Shown here piece by piece: positions 1-5,398 of a DNA stretch of 7,282 nt. The DNA is from Planctomycetota bacterium (lineage in GTDB: Bacteria > Planctomycetota > Phycisphaerae > Sedimentisphaerales > Anaerobacaceae), in NCBI GenBank assembly GCA_022567055.1, contig JADFHU010000272.1, positions 1 to 7,282 on the forward strand. The letters run 5' to 3'. The first letter of the stretch is position 1; each line of letters begins with the position of its first letter. The position numbers were made by a program, and so were the translations under genes. The notes below the pieces were generated by a model, which was not told the origin of the DNA, searched no databases, and saw only the letters and a list, made by a program, of their open reading frames with translations.

Positions 1-25
1 CACGATACGCGAATGGCTGAAATTT

Positions 26-49
26 AAAACGGCGGCTTCCCCGTTTTTT
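26..49. terminator. Bidirectional intrinsic terminator candidate
   Basis: A perfect 7-bp inverted repeat, AAAACGG (26-32) and CCGTTTT (41-47), encloses an 8-nt loop and is followed on the plus strand by T6 (44-49). On the minus strand the same stem runs into TTTT-AAATTT. It lies about 75 bp beyond the stop of the leftward oxidoreductase gene, so it is well placed to end that transcript. It could also end a rightward transcript entering from left of the window. The stem is AT-rich on its outer arm, so strength is uncertain. Confidence 0.6.
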
Positions 50-78
50 GTATTCGCACTTTGTAATTTTGAGCTTGT

Positions 79-106
79 TTCGTACTTCGTATTTCGATAT
101 TCGGAT
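79..106. repeat. Four phased TTCGNNN heptad repeats
   Basis: TTCG occurs at 79, 86, 93 and 100, an exact 7-bp period: TTCGtac TTCGtat TTCGata TTCGgat. On the minus strand this reads as repeated CGAANNN. The block sits in AT-rich DNA between the oxidoreductase stop (124) and the terminator hairpin (26-49), so it would form the 3' untranslated region of that transcript. A fifth TTCG at 53 is out of phase. Function is unknown. It resembles in form, but not in sequence, the short tandem heptamer repeats described in cyanobacteria. Confidence 0.6.
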
Positions 107-123
107 TTGACATCGCGTTGCCT

Positions 124-1464
124 CTACAGCGTCCATCCTTCACGATAGGGAACGTGCAAGAACTCGTTGGCCTCGGGAAGATTGGAGAAACGTCTGGCTT
201 TGGCGTCCCATTGAAGCGCGTGGCGATCGAGTTTCTCGCGCAACTCCAAGCGGAGGGCCACATTGCCCATGAGAATGACCTCGGTGAGGGCGCCGGCCCA
301 ATCGAAGTTTGATCCCGCTGGCGTGCCCCCCTTGGCGGCGTTGATCCATTCCACATGGTGACCGGGTGACGCTTCTATGTGGGGATCGGGGGTCTCGAAC
401 TCTTTACGACGGGACGCGGAGAGAATCCTGCTGTTTAGAATCTTACCCTTGTCGCCGACAAAAAGTGTGCCGCCCGCGCCCAAGCGTAGGCCGTCGTCGA
501 GTTCATCCGGACGCGGCGGCTTGAGACCTCCGTCATACCACGTCAGAGTCAGTTCGGGCATGTCTTGCCTCGCCGGAAACTTGTAGGTGATCACCGAGCC
601 CGAGGGATAGGTCTCCTTGTTGACCAGGGTGGAGACGGCCTGCACACTCGTCGGGTAGCCCAGCTTGAGGGCTCGAAAGACGGGATCGAGAGAGTGACAT
701 CCGATATCTCCCAAGGCGCCGGTGCCAAAGTCCCACCAGCCCCGCCATTTGAAGGGATGGTAGGCCCGGTGGTAGGGACGCTTCGGCGCGGGCCCCAAGA
801 AGAGGTCCCAATCCAGGTCGGAAGGGACGGCGGGGCGCTCTTTCGGACGACCCACACCTTGAGGCCAATACACATCCACCAACCCACGATTGGGACGGTC
901 GGTCCACACGTGCACCTCTCGCACCGGACCAATGGCACCGGCCCAGATCGCCTCGCGCAGTCGACGCGGCCCGTTTCCCGCCTGACCCTGGTTGCCCATT
1001 TGCGTGGCCACCCCGGCCTTGCGCGCGGCGGCCGCCAGCGTCTGGGCTTCATGCACCGTGTGTGTCAAGGGTTTCTCCGTGTAGACGTGCTTGCCGTGGC
1101 GAATCGCCTCCATCGATATCATGGCGTGCGTGTGATCCGGTGTGGCGACCACCACGGCCTCGATGTCCTTCTGCTTGTCCAGCATGACTCGATAGTCGCG
1201 GTAGCGGGAGGCCTGGGGATAGGCCTCGAAAGTACGCTTGGCTTTACCCCAGTCGACATCGCAAAGCGCCACAATGTTTTGGGAAGCCAATGCGCGCAGA
1301 TCCGAAGCACCTTGGCCTCCAATACCGACGCCTGCGATGTTTAGCTTTTCACTGGGCGGCGTGTGGCCGACGCCTCCGAGCACGTGGCGAGGCACGATGG
1401 TCAGCGGTGCGAACAGCGCGCTCTTAGCCAGAAACGATCTTCTCGATAACGTTTTCCTATCCAT
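124..1464 (-). CDS. Tat-exported Gfo/Idh/MocA family oxidoreductase
   Basis: This 446-residue protein is predicted to be an NAD(P)-dependent sugar or cyclitol dehydrogenase-like enzyme of the Gfo/Idh/MocA family. Its substrate cannot be read from the sequence. The N-terminus carries a twin-arginine motif (SRRSFLAK, residues 7-14) and a hydrophobic stretch to about residue 30, so export to the periplasm by Tat is likely. The Rossmann domain follows: a glycine-rich dinucleotide loop GVGIGG (45-50), an acidic strand end CDVD (68-71), and ATPDHTH (107-113). The family's EKP motif is at 130-132, with K131 the usual catalytic lysine. The C-terminal domain holds GDIGCHSLD (252-260), with H257 the likely catalytic-site histidine. 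I chose the ATG at 1464 because GGAGGT lies 7 nt upstream and the Tat motif is then correctly placed. An in-frame start at 1506 would read through a T9 tract and lacks such a site. It is the second gene of a leftward pair with the NhaC antiporter. Family assignment is firm; the substrate is unknown. Confidence 0.93.
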   Translation of the reverse strand: MDRKTLSRRSFLAKSALFAPLTIVPRHVLGGVGHTPPSEKLNIAGVGIGGQGASDLRALASQNIVALCDVDWGKAKRTFEAYPQASRYRDYRVMLDKQKDIEAVVVATPDHTHAMISMEAIRHGKHVYTEKPLTHTVHEAQTLAAAARKAGVATQMGNQGQAGNGPRRLREAIWAGAIGPVREVHVWTDRPNRGLVDVYWPQGVGRPKERPAVPSDLDWDLFLGPAPKRPYHRAYHPFKWRGWWDFGTGALGDIGCHSLDPVFRALKLGYPTSVQAVSTLVNKETYPSGSVITYKFPARQDMPELTLTWYDGGLKPPRPDELDDGLRLGAGGTLFVGDKGKILNSRILSASRRKEFETPDPHIEASPGHHVEWINAAKGGTPAGSNFDWAGALTEVILMGNVALRLELREKLDRHALQWDAKARRFSNLPEANEFLHVPYREGWTL

Positions 1465-1471
1465 CTTCTTG

Positions 1472-1477
1472 ACCTCC
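1472..1477 (-). promoter_or_regulatory. Ribosome binding site fixing the oxidoreductase start
   Basis: The minus strand reads GGAGGT, a full Shine-Dalgarno match, 7 nt before the ATG at 1464. It decides between that start and the in-frame ATG at 1506. It begins directly after a run of nine T residues. Confidence 0.75.
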
Positions 1478-1507
1478 AAAAAAAAAGTCCCGTGACTTCG
1501 CGTCACG
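1478..1507 (-). terminator. Intercistronic hairpin plus T9 (attenuator candidate)
   Basis: On the minus strand, CGTGAC (1507-1502) pairs with GTCACG (1496-1491) around a GCGAA loop. Four bases (GGAC) separate it from T9 (1486-1478). The stem can be extended by two pairs (GT with AC) if two G residues bulge, which brings it flush with the T tract. It lies in the 54-bp gap between the NhaC stop and the oxidoreductase start. It may cause partial termination and so set the ratio of the two proteins. The stem is short, so read-through is expected. Confidence 0.4.
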
Positions 1508-1518
1508 ACGATTAGGAT

Positions 1519-3195
1519 TCATGCCTCTACGCTTCGAACTCGGGCCCACCAAAAGACGCCCGCCATCGGCACCAGCGCCATCAGTATGCTCCAGATCCAC
1601 TTCATACCCAGGGCCGCGGGCAGATAGCCGCAGGCCAGGGCCAACGAGGCCACCCATATACAGTAGGGCAGTTGCGTACGCACGTGCTGCATCAGATCGC
1701 ATTGACAGGAGAGCGAACTGATGATGGTGGTATCGGAAATGGGCGAACAGTGATCGCCGAAAATCGCGCCATCCAATACGGCCCCGAGACTGATCATGGT
1801 GATTAGGCCGTAGGCCTCGCCATCCAGAGCGAAAGCAACGGGAATGGCGGTGGGAATCAAGATGGCCATGGTGCCCCAACTGGTACCCGTGGCAAAGGAG
1901 GTGATGGACGCGACGATAAAGAGCAATACGGGAAACCAGATGGGCGCGACCGTGCCCACCAGCAGTGAGGACAGATAGTCCCCGGTGGACAGGCCGTCGC
2001 AGCAGTTTTTCAGTGACCAGGCCAAGATGAGAATGACCGAGGGAAATAGGCCTTTCCTGGCACCGGCTGCCATGGCCCCGAGGATTCTGCCGATGGACAG
2101 TCTGTCACAGACCCGAGCCATCAGGACCGCCAAGGCCAATCCGAAGGAGGAGGAATAGACCAAGACCAGCGAACTGTTGGGGACATCCGAGATGACCTCG
2201 CGCCAGTAGATCCAACTGGTTGCCCACTGTCCCGCCTGAAGCTTGGCCCAACCCTGACCGGTCCACCACAGCAGGAGGACATGAAAGAAAATCATCCCCA
2301 GAAGAGGGACGAGGGCAATACGGGCATACCCCGCCGACGGGGCAGCGTTTGCCTCTGCGGCCCCCTCGCTCGGGTCACAGGCTAGCGTGCGTCTCATGGG
2401 GCCAAAATCCCGCCCGATCAGAATCAGCAAGAAGACGAATAGGATCATTAGCAGGCAGTAGAATCTAAAGGCCAGTGCGTCGAAAAACATGGCGTAACCA
2501 TTTTTGTCGATCCCCAGGTCGGTTGCGACTGCCCCGAAGAGCCCCACCTCATAGGCGATCCAGGTACTGATGACGGCCAAGCCGGAAATGGGGGCGCTGG
2601 TGGCATCGACCAGAAAGGCCAGTTTTTCCCGGCTCACGCGAAAGCGATCCGTGATGGGTCGCACGCTCGATCCCACGATGATGGCATTGGCGTAGTCATC
2701 GATGAAACAGCCGACTCCTAGTGTAGCGGTCAGGAACTCCGCCGAGCGTTTGCCCTTCACAAAACGGAGCAGTCTGCGAATGACACCATCGAATCCCCCT
2801 GCGACCAGGATGGTCTCCACCATGGCGAAGATGACGAAGACAAAACTGAGGATCGCCCAATTCTCACTGAAGTGTCCCCCCTCAGCCGGGGATGAGGCAG
2901 GAACCCAAGGCCTGACCGCCACCCAGACAAACTCCCATGCCTGCCCAAGCCCTGCGATCCAGGCGGAGAGCGACAGCGCATCGGGCACAACCTGTTTGAG
3001 CAGCCCGCCCATCAGGATAGCGCCGCCCAGACTCAGCATGACATTCTTAGTCACGAAGGCCGCCATGATAGCGAGCAAGGGAGGGATGATGCCATACCAG
3101 GGAGCCTCCGCCGAGGCAGAGGTGCCGGCGGCGGCCATGCAGATCGCAACAAAGAGGATCGCGGAGACGGTCAGCTTAGTGTTCGTTTTTATCAC
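1519..3195 (-). CDS. nhaC: NhaC-family Na+/H+ antiporter
   Basis: This 558-residue polytopic inner-membrane protein is predicted to exchange Na+ for H+ and contribute to sodium and pH homeostasis. Family hallmarks are plain: IDDYANAIIVG (165-175) followed by RPITDRFRVSREK (179-191), FATGTSWGTMAI (434-445), and GDHCSPISDTTIISS (480-494) followed by HVRTQLPY (504-511). The paired acidic residues D166/D167 and the SPISDTT segment are the likely cation-handling positions by family analogy. Many hydrophobic spans are visible, for example about 114-134, 241-261, 293-310, 416-434 and 537-550. The first 30 residues, ending ASAEA, look like a cleavable signal sequence, so the mature N-terminus may be periplasmic. 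I chose the GTG at 3195 because AGGT lies 5 nt upstream and residue 1 then begins the hydrophobic leader. The frame is open further upstream to 3405, but that stretch reads like non-coding DNA. It is the first gene of the leftward pair and is transcribed away from the DUF885 gene. The exact ion specificity is inferred from the family. Confidence 0.92.
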   Translation of the reverse strand: MIKTNTKLTVSAILFVAICMAAAGTSASAEAPWYGIIPPLLAIMAAFVTKNVMLSLGGAILMGGLLKQVVPDALSLSAWIAGLGQAWEFVWVAVRPWVPASSPAEGGHFSENWAILSFVFVIFAMVETILVAGGFDGVIRRLLRFVKGKRSAEFLTATLGVGCFIDDYANAIIVGSSVRPITDRFRVSREKLAFLVDATSAPISGLAVISTWIAYEVGLFGAVATDLGIDKNGYAMFFDALAFRFYCLLMILFVFLLILIGRDFGPMRRTLACDPSEGAAEANAAPSAGYARIALVPLLGMIFFHVLLLWWTGQGWAKLQAGQWATSWIYWREVISDVPNSSLVLVYSSSFGLALAVLMARVCDRLSIGRILGAMAAGARKGLFPSVILILAWSLKNCCDGLSTGDYLSSLLVGTVAPIWFPVLLFIVASITSFATGTSWGTMAILIPTAIPVAFALDGEAYGLITMISLGAVLDGAIFGDHCSPISDTTIISSLSCQCDLMQHVRTQLPYCIWVASLALACGYLPAALGMKWIWSILMALVPMAGVFWWARVRSVEA

Positions 3196-3200
3196 TCTTG

Positions 3201-3205
3201 ACCTA
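3201..3205 (-). promoter_or_regulatory. Ribosome binding site fixing the nhaC GTG start
   Basis: The minus strand reads TAGGT followed by CAAGA and the GTG at 3195. The downstream oxidoreductase has a closely similar leader (GGAGGT, then CAAGAAG and ATG), which supports this as the true start. Confidence 0.5.
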
Positions 3206-3304
3206 GGGAACCGGCAAGAAAACAGCGGCTTCCGTGGTACAATCCTGGCTGCGATAGCAGCATTATTAAGGAACCACGAAATAACCTGAACTTTTGAATA
3301 TCCA

Positions 3305-3333
3305 ATTGCACCCCATCTTTGATCGCTTCTCAA
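3305..3333 (-). promoter_or_regulatory. Sigma70-like promoter candidate for nhaC
   Basis: On the minus strand, TTGAGA (3333-3328, 5 of 6 to the -35 consensus) is followed after exactly 17 bp by TGCAAT (3310-3305, 4 of 6 to the -10 consensus). Transcription would start near 3298, leaving a leader of about 100 nt before the GTG at 3195. The -10 is imperfect. Confidence 0.35.
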
Positions 3334-3348
3334 TCGCAAAATCCGCGA

Positions 3349-3363
3349 CGTAGAACGGCTACG
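3349..3363. repeat. Inverted repeat CGTAG-N5-CTACG
   Basis: A perfect 5-bp inverted repeat with a 5-nt loop (AACGG) lies just upstream of the nhaC promoter candidate. It could be a small operator or a chance hairpin. There is no adjoining T tract, so it is not a terminator. Confidence 0.3.
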
Positions 3364-3407
3364 CCTGTGGTTTCGCTCAATCGGGTGCGACCAAATATGG
3401 GCCACAC

Positions 3408-3427
3408 TTGGACCCCAAATTGTCCAA
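3408..3427. repeat. Inverted repeat TTGGAC-N8-GTCCAA
   Basis: A perfect 6-bp inverted repeat with an 8-nt spacer lies in the middle of the divergent region. Its half-site centres are 14 bp apart. The arrangement suits a dimeric repressor or activator positioned between the leftward and rightward promoter candidates. No regulator gene is in the window. Confidence 0.35.
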
Positions 3428-3440
3428 CTTGTTTCTGGCC

Positions 3441-3496
3441 GATCCCTGATGGCATTTGAGTAGAGAGTTAGGCCATTCTATAGGGGAGATCCCTGA
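3441..3496. repeat. 9-bp direct repeat GATCCCTGA bracketing the distal promoter
   Basis: Identical copies lie at 3441-3449 and 3488-3496, with starts 47 bp apart. One is upstream of the -35 and the other covers the probable transcription start of the distal rightward promoter candidate. The second copy overlaps an inverted repeat, AGGG (3482-3485) with CCCT (3491-3494). This is a plausible pair of regulator sites. Confidence 0.4.
3456..3484 (+). promoter_or_regulatory. Distal rightward promoter candidate
   Basis: TTGAGT (3456-3461, 4 of 6) and TATAGG (3479-3484, 4 of 6) are separated by 17 bp. Transcription would begin near 3491, about 138 nt before the DUF885 start. The element is bracketed by two copies of GATCCCTGA (3441-3449 and 3488-3496), so it may be regulated. 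It is weaker than the proximal candidate. Confidence 0.35.
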
Positions 3497-3545
3497 CTGT
3501 AAAGCGCAGGCGAGGCGGACTGATTGACAGGCATGTCGATTTGCC

Positions 3546-3574
3546 TTGAAGCCCTCCGTTGCCATGCGTATAGT
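3546..3574 (+). promoter_or_regulatory. Proximal sigma70-like promoter for the DUF885-amidase unit
   Basis: TTGAAG (3546-3551, 4 of 6) is followed after exactly 17 bp by TATAGT (3569-3574, 5 of 6). Transcription would start near 3581, giving a leader of about 48 nt before the ATG at 3629. It is the best-matching promoter in the divergent region. A perfect TTGACA at 3524 has no partner -10 at the right distance. Confidence 0.5.
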
Positions 3575-3618
3575 CAACAACCACCGTGGAATGGGCTCTG
3601 GCTGGAAATACTTGACTT

Positions 3619-3623
3619 AGGAG
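3619..3623 (+). promoter_or_regulatory. Ribosome binding site fixing the DUF885 start
   Basis: AGGAG lies 5 nt before the ATG at 3629. It selects this start, which begins a clean signal peptide, over the in-frame upstream TTG at 3524, which overlaps the promoter. Confidence 0.7.
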
Positions 3624-3628
3624 CAACG

Positions 3629-5395
3629 ATGAACAGATCTAAAACGGTCCTATTGCTCAGCTTGCTGGCCGTACTGTGCCTACTGAAAACAGCCCCGGCG
3701 CAGGATGCCAATCGCAAACTGGAGACCTTCTTCAACCAATACTTGGAGGAGAGTTTTCGCCAGCGGCCCTCACAAGCCACGAGTCTGGGTGATCATCGCT
3801 TCGATCACCTGCTCGATGACATTTCTCCAGCCGCGCGGGCCGGTTGGCTCGATCACAAGCGCAAGACCCTGAAGGCCTTGCCCAAGGCAGTGAAGTATGG
3901 CGACCTGTCACGCGACGGCCAGATCGATTACGAGATCTTCAAACACGATTTGGAGACCGATATCTGGCTAGCGCGGAACACCCACCCCTACGAAGAGGAC
4001 CCGCGTACCTACGGCCGGTACATTAACGGTAGCGTGTACAGCCTCTTGACCCAGTCCAGCCTGCCCCAGGAGACCAACATCTCCAACTGCCTGGCCCGCA
4101 TGGCGGAGATTCCCAAGATCATCGCCGTCGCCCAGGCCACCCTGACCCGCCCGCCCAAGACGGTGCTGGAGACGGCGATCCGCCAGAACCGGGGCGCGAT
4201 CTCCTTCTACGAAAAGGGGCTCTTCGAGTTTGCCGGCGAAACACCGCAGCGTGATAAACTCAAGACGGCTGCGGCACCGATCGTTGCCGCGCTTGAAGTG
4301 TACCAGACCTTCCTCGAGGGTGAGTTGATGTCACGGGCCACGGGAAATTGGCGGCTGGGGCGGCGTAAATTCGCGCAAAAACTGGAGCGCGTTCTCAATC
4401 TCGACATGAGCGCCAAGGAGGTCCTCGCCGATGCCGAGGTGGAGTTCGAACGCGTACGCAATGAGATGTATGTCATCTCGCGTCAGTTGTGGAGCCAGTA
4501 CCATCCCAAGAGCCCCCTACCGCCGGACGACGCCCAGGGACGCCGGGAGACCATCACGCGAGTCGTTGACGGGGTCAGCCGGGAGCATGGCGAGCCGGAG
4601 GCCCTGCTCGCGGACGCCCAGGCCACGGTAGAGCGGATCAGGACCTTCATCGCAGAGAACGACATCCTCAGGCTGCCCGACCCCGACCGCTGTGACGTCA
4701 TCGAGATGCCCGAGTTTCGCCGGGGCAACTCCTTGGCCTATCTCCAAAGCGCGCCGCCGCTCGACCCCGACACCACCAGCATGTATGCCGTGAGTCCCCC
4801 ACCCGCCGATTGGGATGCCCACCGGGTCAGGACCTTTCTCGAAGAGTACAACCATCACATGCTACAGATCTTGACCATCCACGAGGCCTACCCGGGACAC
4901 TACGTGCAACTGGAATATGCCAATCGCACCGGCTCGTTGATCCGGCGGGTGCTACAGTCGGGCGTCTTCATCGAAGGCTGGGCCGTCTACACCGAACAGA
5001 CCATGCTCGATCAGGGCTATGGTGACGGGAGTCTGGCGCTGCGCCTCAATCAGCTAAAGTTCTACCTGCGTGCCGTCGGCAACGCGATCCTCGACCACAG
5101 GATGCACTGCCGCAAGATGACGGACGACGAGGCCTTGACCTTGCTCATGAAAGAGGCCTTTCAGTCCGAGGGCGAGGCAAAGCTCAAGATCATCCGGGCC
5201 AAGCAGAGTTCGGTGCAGTTGAGCACCTACTTCGTGGGTCGCATGGCGCACTACCGGCTACGGCAACAGATCGAACGTGAGATGGGGGAGGCCTTCGATC
5301 TGGGCCGCTATCACGAGGCCGTGCTCGCTCATGGGTCCGTCCCGATGAAGTATCTACCCGAACTGGTCCGGGCACGATTGAAGAAACCGAGGTAA
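3629..5395 (+). CDS. Secreted DUF885-family metallopeptidase-like protein
   Basis: This 588-residue protein belongs to the DUF885 family of exported, zinc-peptidase-like proteins. The substrate is not known. A signal peptide is clear: basic N-terminus, hydrophobic core at about residues 6-19, and cleavage probably after A24 (APA/QD). The mature protein should be periplasmic or secreted. The likely metal site is HEAYPGH (418-424), an HExxxGH variant in which H418 and H424 would bind zinc and E419 act as general base. A second conserved block, EGWAVYTE (449-456), offers E449 and E456 as further ligands or catalytic acids. It is followed by DHRMHC (489-494). The length is normal for the family and the gene looks intact. 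The start is set by AGGAG 5 nt upstream and by the signal peptide. It is the first gene of a rightward unit; the amidase follows after 3 bp, so the two are surely co-transcribed and probably translationally coupled. Zinc dependence and peptidase activity are inferred from the motif. Confidence 0.93.
   Translation: MNRSKTVLLLSLLAVLCLLKTAPAQDANRKLETFFNQYLEESFRQRPSQATSLGDHRFDHLLDDISPAARAGWLDHKRKTLKALPKAVKYGDLSRDGQIDYEIFKHDLETDIWLARNTHPYEEDPRTYGRYINGSVYSLLTQSSLPQETNISNCLARMAEIPKIIAVAQATLTRPPKTVLETAIRQNRGAISFYEKGLFEFAGETPQRDKLKTAAAPIVAALEVYQTFLEGELMSRATGNWRLGRRKFAQKLERVLNLDMSAKEVLADAEVEFERVRNEMYVISRQLWSQYHPKSPLPPDDAQGRRETITRVVDGVSREHGEPEALLADAQATVERIRTFIAENDILRLPDPDRCDVIEMPEFRRGNSLAYLQSAPPLDPDTTSMYAVSPPPADWDAHRVRTFLEEYNHHMLQILTIHEAYPGHYVQLEYANRTGSLIRRVLQSGVFIEGWAVYTEQTMLDQGYGDGSLALRLNQLKFYLRAVGNAILDHRMHCRKMTDDEALTLLMKEAFQSEGEAKLKIIRAKQSSVQLSTYFVGRMAHYRLRQQIEREMGEAFDLGRYHEAVLAHGSVPMKYLPELVRARLKKPR
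5389..5392 (+). promoter_or_regulatory. Amidase ribosome binding site inside the DUF885 3' end
   Basis: GAGG lies within the last codons of the DUF885 gene, 6 nt before the amidase ATG at 5399. The DUF885 stop (5393-5395) falls between the site and the start. This arrangement favours translational coupling of the two exported enzymes. Confidence 0.55.
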
Positions 5396-5398
5396 TCG

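Larger units (their letters stand above)
3196..3628. other. Divergent intergenic control region, 433 bp, no gene
   Basis: No credible gene is present. The open frames here have no recognisable protein features. The region separates the leftward nhaC unit from the rightward DUF885-amidase unit. It holds one leftward and two rightward promoter candidates, a 9-bp direct repeat (3441-3449 and 3488-3496), an 8-bp direct repeat CTCAATCG (3329-3336 and 3376-3383), and inverted repeats at 3349-3363, 3408-3427 and 3482-3494. This amount of small-scale symmetry suggests regulated transcription of one or both units. Confidence 0.7.

Noticed and set aside
565..1344. A 259-codon open frame on the plus strand opposite the oxidoreductase gene
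   Set aside because: It is antisense to a clearly recognised protein, its translation has no domain-like features, and it lacks a ribosome site. It is a by-product of GC-rich codon use.
3391..3400. CCAAATATGG, a CArG-box-like palindrome
   Set aside because: That motif is a eukaryotic SRF/MADS site, and there is no bacterial equivalent I can support.
3196..3405. 70-codon N-terminal extension of the NhaC frame starting at 3405
   Set aside because: The extension is basic and featureless and overlaps the promoter region. The GTG at 3195 has a ribosome site and begins the hydrophobic leader.
3377..3580. A 67-codon leftward open frame in the divergent region
   Set aside because: It has no ribosome site and no recognisable features, and it lies across the promoter candidates and repeats.
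3524..3628. Upstream in-frame TTG start for the DUF885 gene, which would coincide with a TTGACA box
   Set aside because: It would bury the signal peptide internally and overlap the best promoter. The ATG at 3629 has AGGAG at 5 nt. The TTGACA itself has no suitable -10 box downstream.
3668..3679. Lipobox-like LAVLC in the DUF885 signal peptide
   Set aside because: The residue before Cys17 is leucine, not G/A/S, and it lies within the hydrophobic core. The APA/QD site fits signal peptidase I cleavage better.
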